Part shown: in pieces, positions 41,801 through 51,143 of the stretch | Numbering within the stretch: position 1 is the first letter of the stretch | Layout: the number at the start of each line of letters is the position of its first letter | NCBI RefSeq assembly: GCF_900176635.1 | Contig: NZ_FXLN01000004.1 | Location: forward strand, 1,322,231-1,386,230 | Direction: 5' to 3' | Source of the DNA: Clostridium merdae | GTDB taxonomy: Bacteria; Bacillota; Clostridia; Oscillospirales; Acutalibacteraceae | DNA length: 64,000 nucleotides | Made by a program: the position numbers and the translations under genes | The notes under the pieces: model-generated | The model's input: only the letters and a program-made list of their open reading frames with translations | Told to the model about the DNA's origin: nothing | Databases searched by the model: none

Positions 41801-43364
41801 AGATTCTACTGTCCTTTCCTGCGTTCAATTCCGACCCAGAGGTACTCGTCATCATCCTCATCAGGTTTTCCTGATTCGCCTCCGCTCGGTCTAGCACGCC
41901 CGTGATGCTTCCCTCAAAAATGGTGTAGATTCTGTCGGATATTCCAAGCAGTTCAGGCAGCTCCGAAGAAATTATAATGACTGCCTTCCCCTCATCCGCA
42001 AGCTTATGAATCAGGCGGTAGATTTCGTACTTTGCGCCAACATCAATTCCGCGAGTGGGTTCATCCAAAATTAAAACATCCGGCTCGGTAAACATCCACT
42101 TGCCAAGAACAACCTTTTGTTGATTTCCACCGGATAACGTGCTAACGCCGCTGTTGACACTGTACGTTTTAATATTCAGAGAGTGGCGGTATTTTTCTGC
42201 CACCTGAAATTCTTTGTCTAAATTTAAAAGGTGTCCTTGCAATATACCTTTTAAATTCGCAGAAACAATCGTGCTCCGAATACTGTCGAGCAGATTGAGC
42301 CCTAAGTTCTTCCGGTCTTCTGGAACATATGCGATGCCCTGACGGATGGCGGAGGCAACCGAGGGAACGTGAATTTCTTTCCCTCTAATTTTAATCGTAC
42401 CGCCAAGGTACACCCCATAGTTGCGCCCAAATATAGAACGCATCAGTTCGGTTCTTCCCGCACCCATAAGCCCTGCAAAACCGACGATTTCTCCTGCTCG
42501 AACGAAGAAGCTGGAGTTTTTGCAAGCCTGACACCCCGGAATATTCGGGTGGTCGACCGTCCAGTCCGACACCTCGAAGATAACCTCCCCGGGATGTGAC
42601 TCGTGCTCAGGATAGCGGTTTTCAATGGAGCGCCCCACCATAGAGCGAATGATACGGTCTTCATCCACATGACCCGCCTCTACCGCGTAGGTTTCAACCG
42701 TTCGTCCGTCTCGAATAACGGTAACAGCGTCCGAAATTTCTGCAATCTCGTTGAGCTTGTGCGAAATCATAATGCAGGTGATGTCCTTGCTTTTTAAACC
42801 CCGCATGAGATTAAATAAGTTCTCCGAATCCGCTTCATTGAGCGCGGAGGTTGGTTCATCCAAAATCAAAAGCTTTACATTTTTAGAAAGAGCTTTGGCA
42901 ATTTCAATCAGTTGCTGCTGCCCTACCCCTAAATGCTTAATGAGAGTGTCCGGCTCCACTGACAGCCCCACTCGTTCCAGCAGCTCTACGGTGCGGTGCC
43001 GTGCCGTGTTCCAATCAATCAGCCCATGCTTAACAATCTCATTTCCCATGAAGATGTTTTCGGTAATGGAAAGCTCCGGAATCATTGTCAGCTCTTGGTG
43101 AATAATTGCGATGCCGGCATTCTCAGATTCTTTAATGTCCTTGAAAGCAACTTCATTGCCCATGAAAATAATCTTACCTTCATAGGAGCCGTGGGGATAA
43201 ACACCGGACAGAACTTTCATTAACGTTGATTTTCCCGCGCCATTTTCACCGCAAATTGCGTGAACGTCACCTCTATGTACCTCGAGCGTCACATTGTCGA
43301 GCGCACGCACGCCCGGGAAGAGCTTGGTAATACCTTGCATCTGTAGGATTAAAGGATGTTCCAT
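41787..43364 (-). CDS. mmsA: Multiple monosaccharide ABC transporter ATP-binding protein
   Basis: A 525-residue protein with two fused nucleotide-binding domains, as in RbsA, XylG and GguA. The first has Walker A GENGAGKSTLMKVLSG (about residues 37-52) and Walker B LLILDEPTSAL; the second has the altered P-loop GLMGAGRTE but a full signature LSGGNQQKVVLGKW and Walker B VLILDEPTRGID. The ATG at 43364 is chosen since GGAG lies seven bases ahead. It drives the monosaccharide importer. It is the third gene from the ROK regulator in the same direction and is followed by the permease (14-base overlap). Confidence 0.94.
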   Translation of the reverse strand: MEHPLILQMQGITKLFPGVRALDNVTLEVHRGDVHAICGENGAGKSTLMKVLSGVYPHGSYEGKIIFMGNEVAFKDIKESENAGIAIIHQELTMIPELSITENIFMGNEIVKHGLIDWNTARHRTVELLERVGLSVEPDTLIKHLGVGQQQLIEIAKALSKNVKLLILDEPTSALNEADSENLFNLMRGLKSKDITCIMISHKLNEIAEISDAVTVIRDGRTVETYAVEAGHVDEDRIIRSMVGRSIENRYPEHESHPGEVIFEVSDWTVDHPNIPGCQACKNSSFFVRAGEIVGFAGLMGAGRTELMRSIFGRNYGVYLGGTIKIRGKEIHVPSVASAIRQGIAYVPEDRKNLGLNLLDSIRSTIVSANLKGILQGHLLNLDKEFQVAEKYRHSLNIKTYSVNSGVSTLSGGNQQKVVLGKWMFTEPDVLILDEPTRGIDVGAKYEIYRLIHKLADEGKAVIIISSELPELLGISDRIYTIFEGSITGVLDRAEANQENLMRMMTSTSGSELNAGKDSRIYETC

Positions 43365-43403
43365 GACCACACTCCCTATACGCTTGCATGGTGCAAGCAA
43401 ATA

Positions 43404-44237
43404 TCATATGTGTTTTTTTGCAAAGTTCAACTGTTTTAGTCCCTCAAGCACTCCTTCATGGTCGTTATCGAACGTTACATTTTGTGCTTGCCTTTTTACT
43501 TCTTCCGGTGCGTTACCCATTGCAAAAGAAGTACCGGTTGCAAGAAGCATATCTAAATCATTGAAATTGTCGCCAAAGGACACGGCCGTTTCAATGGGAA
43601 CCCCGTAGTAATCACAAAGGCACGTTACTGCTCTTGATTTTAAGACCGCTCCATTCATGATTTCTAAATACGTATTCTTAGAGCGGTAAACGGAAAGACC
43701 AGAAAACTCTTTTATTAGTGCATGGCCGAGGTCTTCAATCTCACTCGCTTCCCCCATACACAAAAGCTTATGTACTTGCCCCGCTTGCGGAACAAATTCG
43801 GGAATTTTTCCTTCTTTCGGAACACAAGACGTAATGCTCTGTTCCTGCACCATCCATTTATCCTGAATATTGTCTGAAAACCAGTGATTGTAGAAATACG
43901 TACTGCAGCAAACCTGCTGGTAGTTTTTCTTTACAAAGTCATCGATTTGAATGGCTTTTTCCCGGTCAATGCCAAGTGTATGGATAAGCTCTCCGTGCTC
44001 ATCCAGAATTAGCGCACCGCTGTAACAAACAATGGGTGCCCGAATCCCCAACTCGCGCTGCACAGAGAAAATCGCCGAAGGCATTCGAGCCGAAATTAGG
44101 ATAAAAGGAATACCGATGGAATCAAGTTCCTGTATTTTCTCTTTGGTACCCGACGAGATACAATGGTTGGAATCTAATAGCGTTCCGTCAATATCGCAGA
44201 AGACTATTTGATATTGCATTGTTTCGGGATGAATCAA
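43404..44237 (-). CDS. Cof-type HAD-IIB family phosphatase
   Basis: A 277-residue HAD hydrolase of the Cof/SupH type. Motif I is VFCDIDGTLLDS (nucleophile Asp near residue 14), motif II lies in ILISARM, the Lys in ALILD/VLKSRAV region and motif IV in VSFGDNFNDLDML (about residues 227-239). Members release phosphate from sugar phosphates or nucleotides. Its ATG overlaps the ROK gene stop by four bases, and it precedes the importer genes by about 40 bases. It may relieve sugar-phosphate stress when the importer is active; that is inference. Confidence 0.92.
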   Translation of the reverse strand: MIHPETMQYQIVFCDIDGTLLDSNHCISSGTKEKIQELDSIGIPFILISARMPSAIFSVQRELGIRAPIVCYSGALILDEHGELIHTLGIDREKAIQIDDFVKKNYQQVCCSTYFYNHWFSDNIQDKWMVQEQSITSCVPKEGKIPEFVPQAGQVHKLLCMGEASEIEDLGHALIKEFSGLSVYRSKNTYLEIMNGAVLKSRAVTCLCDYYGVPIETAVSFGDNFNDLDMLLATGTSFAMGNAPEEVKRQAQNVTFDNDHEGVLEGLKQLNFAKKHI

Positions 44238-45460
44238 TTCTCTTGCTCCTTTCTTCCAGCTTCCGAAAACCGGCTTGGAAGTTGCAGAACCTTATCCGTT
44301 GCTGTGGCGGCAGCACCATACAGCGTTGGGTCCACCTTAAGGTCAGAAATTTGAATTCGAACCTTCGTGTGCAGCTCGGGAATAACGCGCTGCCTTACCA
44401 CTTCCTGTACAATCGGCAGAAGTAAATCTCCACCCTTTGAAACAGCGTCGCCTATAATAATAATGTCTGGGTTATAGGCATTAATCAGTGTGACACAGCC
44501 GTAACCGATATACTCTGCGGTTTCGCGGACAATATCCAGCGCGATTCTATTACCGCCGCGAGCTGCCTCAAAAAGAGAAAGGCAGGCATCACTGCACTTT
44601 GGATTATCACTGGGAAGGCACTCGGGTAACCGCTCTCGTATTTTCTTTAAGATAGCGGATGCCGAACAATACATTTCCAAACAACCATAGTTTCCGCATT
44701 CGCAGCGCGGGCCGTGAACGTCTATGCTGATATGCCCGGTTTCACATGCGGTGCCCTGCACGCCCAGAAAAAGGCGGCCGCGTTCAATGATTCCGGCACC
44801 GACACCATCACCTACCAAAAAATAAGCCAGTGTGTGCAGTGGCTGGGTGTGCCCTCCAAACAACCACTCCGCCAGCGCACCTGCGTTGGCATCGTGCTCA
44901 ATAAAAACGGGTTTATGAAACTCTTCTTTAAATTCTTCTATAAAATTAATCGTGTGCCAAACAGACATTTGCGTAACAACTGCAATGCGTCCTTCTTCTC
45001 TTAGGTAGGGCCCCGGAACCGCAAGACCAATGGAAACGACATTTTCATATTTGTTCAGCATCTCGTGTATTTGCTTTTTCATGGCAGAAAGAACCTTTTG
45101 GGGCTCTTCATCGAGAGGATACTTGGTTTCGGTGTGGGTATATATTTTACCTGAAATATCGAACACGCCAACCGCAAACATCTGTCTTGCAAATTTCACT
45201 CCAATAATTTGGTGCTTATCTGCATTGAGGCGAAGCCCAATGGAACGGCGATTGTCGCTGCCCGTAATAATTCCCACTTCGACTACAGTACCCATCTCCA
45301 TCATTGAGGCTACTATTTTGGTAATAGCCGCTTGTGAAAGGCCCGTTTGCCTGGCAATATCTGCCCGGGAACACACCTCCTGCTGCTGTAATATTTTCAC
45401 AACAGCGGAGCGATTCATTTCAATCAAGTCACTATTATTTTTACCGATTGCTCCTGTCAT
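44234..45460 (-). CDS. ROK-family transcriptional regulator (XylR/NagC type)
   Basis: A 408-residue ROK regulator: N-terminal winged HTH (about residues 15-75: EVCSRADIARQTGLSQAAIT) and a ROK sugar-kinase-like domain (about 85-390) with the zinc motif CECGNYGCLE (about 254-263) and GHISIDVHG. Such proteins repress sugar genes and release DNA when a sugar binds. It is the first gene of an operon with a HAD phosphatase and the importer (ATGA overlap), so it probably senses the imported sugar. The start at 45460 follows a sigma-A promoter at 45525-45553. The kinase-like fold may or may not keep catalytic activity. Confidence 0.93.
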   Translation of the reverse strand: MTGAIGKNNSDLIEMNRSAVVKILQQQEVCSRADIARQTGLSQAAITKIVASMMEMGTVVEVGIITGSDNRRSIGLRLNADKHQIIGVKFARQMFAVGVFDISGKIYTHTETKYPLDEEPQKVLSAMKKQIHEMLNKYENVVSIGLAVPGPYLREEGRIAVVTQMSVWHTINFIEEFKEEFHKPVFIEHDANAGALAEWLFGGHTQPLHTLAYFLVGDGVGAGIIERGRLFLGVQGTACETGHISIDVHGPRCECGNYGCLEMYCSASAILKKIRERLPECLPSDNPKCSDACLSLFEAARGGNRIALDIVRETAEYIGYGCVTLINAYNPDIIIIGDAVSKGGDLLLPIVQEVVRQRVIPELHTKVRIQISDLKVDPTLYGAAATATDKVLQLPSRFSEAGRKEQEN

Positions 45461-45524
45461 TTTAGCTTGCCATCCTTTTCTTGCTTCAGTGAGTTCACGG
45501 AGTTAATTCATTTACTCTGTTAAT

Positions 45525-45553
45525 ATACTAATCCCAAATCACAATAATGTCAA
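45525..45553 (-). promoter_or_regulatory. Sigma-A promoter of the ROK-importer operon
   Basis: TTGACA (45553-45548), 17-bp spacer, TAGTAT (45530-45525) on the minus strand. The start is near 45518, about 60 bases ahead of the ROK gene. Confidence 0.75.
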
Positions 45554-45682
45554 CTATTTTTTACTAAAGTTTAATATTTTTGTGCCAATAGAACAGTTTG
45601 TTAAATCTGTATCTCTTATTGCAAGCTTTATCCTCGCGCAACCAACTCAAAAGTTAAGCAAATCTTCAATGAAATTTTAGTC

Positions 45683-45717
45683 AGCAAAAAATCCCCAAGG
45701 GAAAACCCTTGGGGATT
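45683..45717 (-). terminator. Terminator after the DUF7662-like gene
   Basis: A perfect 12-bp stem, AATCCCCAAGGG with CCCTTGGGGATT, and a 4-base AAAA loop (45690-45717), with A residues at 45686-45691 forming a U tail for the minus transcript. Confidence 0.85.
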
Positions 45718-45807
45718 AGCATATGAATGCTTCTGCTAGTTATTATACAAATAGTACAGTTTAAAATTATTACAAAAAATATATACTCTCAGTATTGCTA
45801 ATTTCGA

Positions 45808-46023
45808 TTATTGCTCTTCATTCAATTTTTGGAACAAAACATGCTTCTCTTTTAACGAGATTTTCCCAACCTGATAGCCATAGTCTTTCGCTTCCTTTTT
45901 ATAATTCAAAAAGGAATGGTCAATTTCAAAGCCGAGAACCTCTTTAATTTCATCAAAGCTGAGGCGAAATTGGCTGCGGTCATCTTCCTTCAAATGTTTC
46001 CACAAAGGGTCATACTTACTCAT
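45808..46023 (-). CDS. Small DUF7662-like protein
   Basis: A 71-residue protein starting MSKYDPLWKHLKEDDRSQFR, with FDEIKEVLGFEIDHSFLN and KDYGYQVGKISLKEKHVLF. This matches a widespread small family (DUF7662-like). No function is known; the DPLW start and the charged helix suggest a small globular protein. The ATG at 46023 (third codon of the longer reading) is used because it begins the family start and has GAGAG ahead. It lies 45 bases after the GH3 gene start region on the same strand and could be the tail of the glycogen operon, followed by a terminator. Confidence 0.78.
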   Translation of the reverse strand: MSKYDPLWKHLKEDDRSQFRLSFDEIKEVLGFEIDHSFLNYKKEAKDYGYQVGKISLKEKHVLFQKLNEEQ

Positions 46024-46068
46024 AAACACTCTCTTTTCCCTGCTATTCTTAAAAAGCTTACTAATGTT

Positions 46069-47340
46069 TTATTCGCTCAAAATTCCCATGGAATACTTCC
46101 ATGCTAAAATGCGCAGCACACTTTCGTCGAGCCGCTCCTGTGTGATGGTCCCGTTCTGCACCGCGGCATACAGCGCTTCAAAATCTCCCGAAATATCAGT
46201 AGAGAGAAGCAAGTCGTTCCCTGCCGAAAAGGCGGCAGGTGCGGCACTTTTCTCCCCTGCTTTCTCACGCAAGCCTTGCATGGAGAGGTCGTCCGACATG
46301 ACAACACCGGTAAAGCCTAGCTCCTCCCGCAAAATGCGGTGAACCTCTTTGGAAAGCGACGCCGGGTTTTCTCCATCCATTGCCGTTACAATATTGTGCG
46401 AAACCAGAACGCAGGGCGCGCCGGCCTCTATTCCCGCTTGGAAAGGCAGAAAATCGCTGTCGCGGAACGTTTTCATCTCTCGATTGTCCGTCACCACACC
46501 GGTGTGCGTATCCGGATTACTCCCGTACCCCGGAAAATGCTTAAGGGTACTGGAAAGCTTTTTGCTGTTCGCAGCTTCCACTACCGTTTTTACAAATTCG
46601 GCGGTACGTGTCCCGTTGCGCCCAAATGCTCGAGGAAACATGTAGGCGCTTTTCTCAAAGGTAACGTCTGCCACTGGGGCTAAATTCACATTGATACCAT
46701 AAGAGAGCAATAAATCAGCTTTGTCGATGGTATCCTTACTCACACCGTCAAACCCGCCGTTTGCGAAAACCACCTGCGGGGAACGAAACTTTTTGGGTGC
46801 TAACACAGAGAACTGACTTATGCGCGTAACGGTGCCACCCTCCTCGTCAACTGCAAGCGCCATTTTCACCTTGCTGGCCTGCTGGTACCCTAGCAGCATA
46901 TCACGTACCTGCTCCGGAGTTTTTTTCTCAAAGCTGTTTGCAGAGAGAAAAAAACCGCCCGGCTGGTAATTCGTTACCGTTTGCACGTCTCCGGTAGTGG
47001 GCGCATGGAATAAAAAGACTTGTCCCACTTTTTCTTTTACAGACATCCCCGCAAGAGCTTGCGATGCCTTGGGGTAAGCATCCTTAAAAATCCCTACCCC
47101 CTCAACCACAGGCGGAGTAACCTCTGAAGATGCCGAGGAGGATGCCTGCGACTGCGGAACCGATGACGACGCCACAGGTTTTGATACACTAGGGACTGGT
47201 GTTGTCACTTTAAACGGAGAAAAAGGCCCAAATAGGGCAAAAGCCCCTGCCCCTGCCAGCAGAAGACCTACCAGCAGAAGCACGGGAAAATTATTTCGTT
47301 TGTATTTGGAATATCGAGGTGTGTAATGCTTTCTACTCAC
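46069..47340 (-). CDS. Glycoside hydrolase family 3 beta-N-acetylhexosaminidase-like protein
   Basis: A 423-residue GH3 enzyme with an N-terminal membrane anchor (about residues 15-38) and a Ser/Pro linker (about 45-75), so the catalytic domain (about 85-415) faces outside. NagZ-type motifs are present: DEEGGTVTRI, KHFPGYGSNPDTHTG with the acid/base His, and VVMSDDLSMQGL with the nucleophile Asp. It would cleave N-acetylglucosamine-containing links, such as muropeptide or glycan ends. Its ATG overlaps the glgA stop by four bases, so it is translated with the glycogen genes, although the substrates differ. Confidence 0.9.
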   Translation of the reverse strand: MSRKHYTPRYSKYKRNNFPVLLLVGLLLAGAGAFALFGPFSPFKVTTPVPSVSKPVASSSVPQSQASSSASSEVTPPVVEGVGIFKDAYPKASQALAGMSVKEKVGQVFLFHAPTTGDVQTVTNYQPGGFFLSANSFEKKTPEQVRDMLLGYQQASKVKMALAVDEEGGTVTRISQFSVLAPKKFRSPQVVFANGGFDGVSKDTIDKADLLLSYGINVNLAPVADVTFEKSAYMFPRAFGRNGTRTAEFVKTVVEAANSKKLSSTLKHFPGYGSNPDTHTGVVTDNREMKTFRDSDFLPFQAGIEAGAPCVLVSHNIVTAMDGENPASLSKEVHRILREELGFTGVVMSDDLSMQGLREKAGEKSAAPAAFSAGNDLLLSTDISGDFEALYAAVQNGTITQERLDESVLRILAWKYSMGILSE

Positions 47341-48761
47341 TGTTTCAGCAGCTCCCTGTAAAGTCGAATGTATTCATTGGCTGAACGGCCCCAGCTGTTG
47401 TCGCATGCCATGGCACGGCGCACTAAAATATCCCAGCCCTCTTGATTCGCGTAGCCCTCCAGCGCGCGGTATAAGGCGTAAACCATATCGCCGCTGTCGT
47501 AGGTTTGGAATGTAAAGCCATTGCCCTCCCCATCGCCGCTGTCCTGGATGGAATCCTTGAGGCCACCGGTTTCACGCACCACGGGGATTGCCCCATAGCG
47601 CAGAGCAATCATTTGCGAAAGACCGCAAGGCTCGCTTTTGGACGGCATTAAGAAAATATCGCACCCGGCATATACACGGCGTGAAATCTCCGGCGCAAAG
47701 CCAATAAACGCACATACACGTCCGGGATAACGGCTCTGCATATCGCGGAAGAAACATTCATACTCGTATTCGCCAGTACCAAGCAACACAAACTGTGCGT
47801 TTGTTTCTTGCATAACGCGCTCAAACGAATCTCGTACCAAATCGAGCCCCTTTTGCGCCACAAGCCGTGTCACCATGGCAACGAGCGGTGCATCTGCATC
47901 CTGTGCAAGGCCAAGCTGTTCTTGCAGGGCACGCTTATTTTCCGCCTTGCCAACCGGGTCTTCCGCACTGAAAGGTGCGGCAAGTGTTGCGTCGTTCTCC
48001 GGGTCGTAATGTACATTGTCTATCCCATTTAGTATGCCGGAAAGCTTCCAGGAACGTGAATTTAAAATCCCCTCGAGCCCGTAAGCAAACCAAGAATCGA
48101 GTATCTCATTTGCGTAGGTAGGGCTAACGGTGGTTACCCAATTGGCGCACTCAATACCGCCTTTGAGCATATTGACACAATCATCGTATTCCAATAGCTG
48201 AGCAGCAGATTCCGGAACGCCCAGAACGTCACGAATCAGTTCCTTCCCGTATTTGCCCTGGTACTGAATATTATGGATGGTAATAATCGTCTTAATTCCC
48301 TCATACCAAGGATTATTTGCATAAAACAAACGAAAATACACGGGAACCATTGCCGTTTGCCAATCGTTGCTATGAATGATATCGGGTTTAAAATCAATAG
48401 CCGGCAGCATTTCCAGTGCCGCGCGCGATAAAAAGGCAAACCGCTCCGCATCATCGTAATGGCCGTATAAACCGGGGCGTTTAAAATAATATTGGTTGTC
48501 GATTAGGTAATAAATAACCCCGCCCGCTTTTGCCTCAAATACGCCGCAATACTGCCTACGCCATGCAACCGGAACCGAAAGGCTGGTAACAAAATGCATT
48601 TGGTCGCGCAGCTCCTGCGGAATATCATCGTATAGCGGCATTACCACACGGCAGCCGATGAGACGGCGGCGCAATGCTTGGGGCAAGGAACCTGCCACAT
48701 CTCCCAAGCCACCGGTAGCGGCAAAGGGAAGAGCTTCACTGGTACAATATAATACTTTCAT
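47337..48761 (-). CDS. glgA: Glycogen synthase
   Basis: A 474-residue GT5 glycogen synthase, which adds glucose from ADP-glucose to alpha-1,4 chains. The start VLYCTSEALPFAATGGLGDV (about residues 3-22) is the ADP-glucose loop, though Lys of the usual KTGGL is Ala here; the late FLMPSKSEPCGLSQMIALRYG (about 361-381, in part) and GAIPVVRETGGL mark the C-terminal catalytic lobe. The ATG at 48761 follows AGGAGG at normal distance. Fourth gene of the glg operon; it overlaps the GH3 gene by four bases (ATGA) and follows glgD by 18 bases. Confidence 0.96.
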   Translation of the reverse strand: MKVLYCTSEALPFAATGGLGDVAGSLPQALRRRLIGCRVVMPLYDDIPQELRDQMHFVTSLSVPVAWRRQYCGVFEAKAGGVIYYLIDNQYYFKRPGLYGHYDDAERFAFLSRAALEMLPAIDFKPDIIHSNDWQTAMVPVYFRLFYANNPWYEGIKTIITIHNIQYQGKYGKELIRDVLGVPESAAQLLEYDDCVNMLKGGIECANWVTTVSPTYANEILDSWFAYGLEGILNSRSWKLSGILNGIDNVHYDPENDATLAAPFSAEDPVGKAENKRALQEQLGLAQDADAPLVAMVTRLVAQKGLDLVRDSFERVMQETNAQFVLLGTGEYEYECFFRDMQSRYPGRVCAFIGFAPEISRRVYAGCDIFLMPSKSEPCGLSQMIALRYGAIPVVRETGGLKDSIQDSGDGEGNGFTFQTYDSGDMVYALYRALEGYANQEGWDILVRRAMACDNSWGRSANEYIRLYRELLKQ

Positions 48762-48779
48762 CACAACGCCTCCTGTCAA

Positions 48780-49895
48780 TTATACGGTGCTTCCTTTACT
48801 AATGAATACGGGGTACGACTGGAATCCCATGAGAGAGCGTTCTTGCTTTATCTCAACATCTTTATCAATTACAACATAATTCAGGCGGCTGTCCCTCCCG
48901 ATAATGCTGTCCTGCATAATCACACAATTTTCAAGCTTTGCGCCTTTGCCAACTTTTACGCCGCGGAACAGCACGCAATTATGAACCTCGCCGTCTACTT
49001 GGCAGCCATCTGCAATCAACGAATTTGACACATGGCAGCCAAGGCCATAGCGCGCGGGCATATCGTCGCGCACCTTGGTGTAAATGGGGCGGTCCGGGCA
49101 GAAAAGCTGCGAGCGCACCTGCGGCAGCATGAGTGCCATGTTAGCTTCAAAATAGGAATTCATGGAGGAAATCACCTGCATAAAGCCGGTAAACTCATAG
49201 GCATACACACGGTAATGCGGTATATTCCTTTGCAGTAAATCCCTTGGGAAGTCGTACAAGTTTCGGCTTACACAATCTTCTACCAGCTTCATCAGCAATT
49301 GGCGGCCGATAAGGATTATATTCATGCTGTAATTGCACTCACCCTCTACGTGTGGGTCTATGAGCATATCTCTCACGCGGAATTCGGGGTCAAGCTGCAA
49401 CACGCCAACACTCGATATTTTAGGGGGAATCTTCCCGTAGCGATAAACGATTGTAATATCTGCCTGCTTTTCCATATGGGCTGCTATCACCTTTTTCAGG
49501 TCGATATTGGCAACTGTGTCGCAGTCACTGAGCAGAACATATTCCTCTTTTGAGCTGGAAAGAAAGCGAAATGCAGCCGTAAGCGAATCGATACGACTAT
49601 TGGATATGGAGCTTTGCGCACCGAACGGCGGCAACATGTATAAGCCCTCACGTTTACGAGATAAATCCCACGCTTTACCAGAGCCAAGGTGATCCATGAG
49701 CGATTGGTAATTGCTTTTGGTCATCACACCCACTTTATTGATGCCACAGTTGACCATATTGGAAAGGGGGAAATCAATAAGCCGATACCGCCCGCCAAAC
49801 GGAACAGAGGCCATTGCGCGTTTTTCAGTCAGTTCGCGCACTCTTTCTTCATGTACATTTGAAAACAATAACCCTACTACATTATTTCCGCGCAT
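48780..49895 (-). CDS. glgD: Glucose-1-phosphate adenylyltransferase regulatory subunit GlgD
   Basis: A 371-residue GlgC paralogue. The nucleotidyltransferase motif GGxGxRL of GlgC is lost here (GLLFSNVHEERVREL), and the catalytic region LSGDHIYK is LSDCDTVA, so the protein cannot be an active pyrophosphorylase. The C-terminal left-handed beta-helix (about 270-371, ADGCQVDGEVHNCVLFRGVK) is kept. In Firmicutes GlgD forms a heterotetramer with GlgC and raises its activity. The ATG overlaps the GlgC stop by one base, and the gene sits between glgC and glgA in the operon. Confidence 0.96.
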   Translation of the reverse strand: MRGNNVVGLLFSNVHEERVRELTEKRAMASVPFGGRYRLIDFPLSNMVNCGINKVGVMTKSNYQSLMDHLGSGKAWDLSRKREGLYMLPPFGAQSSISNSRIDSLTAAFRFLSSSKEEYVLLSDCDTVANIDLKKVIAAHMEKQADITIVYRYGKIPPKISSVGVLQLDPEFRVRDMLIDPHVEGECNYSMNIILIGRQLLMKLVEDCVSRNLYDFPRDLLQRNIPHYRVYAYEFTGFMQVISSMNSYFEANMALMLPQVRSQLFCPDRPIYTKVRDDMPARYGLGCHVSNSLIADGCQVDGEVHNCVLFRGVKVGKGAKLENCVIMQDSIIGRDSRLNYVVIDKDVEIKQERSLMGFQSYPVFISKGSTV

Positions 49896-51106
49896 TATTT
49901 CGCCACCTCCTCCGCATCAATCATTGCCTTTGCGGGTACTATTTCTCCCGGATGAATCACACAATTTTCACCAACTACGGCTACTCCCCACTTGGTTTTG
50001 TCATCCATTTCTTCGGGTCTTGCCCCTACCACGGCACCTTTACCGATTACGGCATTTTCAGAAACAATTGCGTATTGCACTACGGCACCCTCTTCAATTC
50101 GGCTGCCCGGCATGATAATGGAATCTCGAACCACTGCACCCGGTGCAATATACGTTCCCGCGAACAAAACCGTAAAATCCACCTCACCGTATACATTGCA
50201 GCCCTCCGCGATTAATGAGTTCTGCACGCTTGCCTCCGGCGCCAGATAATGCGGCGGCATCACCGGGTTACGGGAATAAATTCGCCAAGAAGGTTCTCCC
50301 AAATCCAGTTCTGTGTGTGGGTTGAGCAAATCCATGTTGGACTCCCACAGGCTTTCTATGGTACCAACATCCTTCCAGTAACCGGTAAACTCATAGGCGT
50401 ACATTCTCTCACCGGCCTCTAGCATCGCCGGCAGCAAATCCTTACCAAAATCGTTGGAGGATTTCGCCTCGGCTTCATCGAGCTCCAAATACTTTCTTAG
50501 CTTGTTCCAAGAGAAAACGTAAATGCCCATGGAAGCTTTATTGCTTTTCGGCTTTTTCGGCTTTTCATCAAACTCATAAATGGAGCCATCTTCCCTTGTA
50601 TTGAGAATTCCAAAACGAGAGGCCTCTTCCCACGGCACCTCAAACTGCGCGATGGTGCAGTCTGCTTCCTTTTCCTTATGGTAAGCAATCATTTTAGAGT
50701 AATCCATTTTGTAGATATGGTCGCCAGAGAGAATCACAACGTAATCAGGATGGTACCTTTCAATAAACGGAATGTTCTGGTAGATTGCATTCGCCGTTCC
50801 CTTGTACCAGTCTGCTTTACGCCCACGCTGATACGGTGCAAGCATATGAACTCCAGCATCCATACTGTCTAAATCCCACGGCTGGCCGCTGCCTATGTAG
50901 TCATTGAGTACCAAAGGCTGGTACTGCGTAAGCACGCCCACTGTTTCAATACCGGAGTTGACACAGTTGGAAAGCGGAAAATCGATGATACGGTATTTGC
51001 CACCATAAGGTACCGCTGGCTTCGCTAGATTTTTGGTCAGCACCCCCAGGCGGCTACCTTGCCCGCCCGCCAGCAGCATAGCCACTACTTCTTGTTTTGG
51101 CAACAT
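49895..51106 (-). CDS. glgC: Glucose-1-phosphate adenylyltransferase, catalytic subunit
   Basis: A 403-residue ADP-glucose pyrophosphorylase, which makes ADP-glucose from ATP and glucose-1-phosphate and sets the rate of glycogen synthesis. The catalytic motif LLAGGQGSRLGVLTK (about residues 11-25), the binding region PYGGKYRIIDFPLSNCVNSG and the metal site SGDHIYKMDY (about 128-137) are intact. The C-terminal beta-helix follows at about 300-403. GGAGGT precedes the ATG at 51106. It is the second gene of the operon, 37 bases after glgB, and one base overlaps glgD. Confidence 0.97.
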   Translation of the reverse strand: MLPKQEVVAMLLAGGQGSRLGVLTKNLAKPAVPYGGKYRIIDFPLSNCVNSGIETVGVLTQYQPLVLNDYIGSGQPWDLDSMDAGVHMLAPYQRGRKADWYKGTANAIYQNIPFIERYHPDYVVILSGDHIYKMDYSKMIAYHKEKEADCTIAQFEVPWEEASRFGILNTREDGSIYEFDEKPKKPKSNKASMGIYVFSWNKLRKYLELDEAEAKSSNDFGKDLLPAMLEAGERMYAYEFTGYWKDVGTIESLWESNMDLLNPHTELDLGEPSWRIYSRNPVMPPHYLAPEASVQNSLIAEGCNVYGEVDFTVLFAGTYIAPGAVVRDSIIMPGSRIEEGAVVQYAIVSENAVIGKGAVVGARPEEMDDKTKWGVAVVGENCVIHPGEIVPAKAMIDAEEVAK

Positions 51107-51143
51107 CGTTATTTACCTCCTTGGCTTGTATTTAAAAGAGCCG

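Larger units (their letters stand above)
45461..45807. other. Gene-free stretch holding the ROK promoter and a terminator
   Basis: About 350 A+T-rich bases. The ROK operon promoter lies on the minus strand at 45525-45553, and a terminator hairpin at 45683-45717. Nothing else is supported. Confidence 0.6.
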
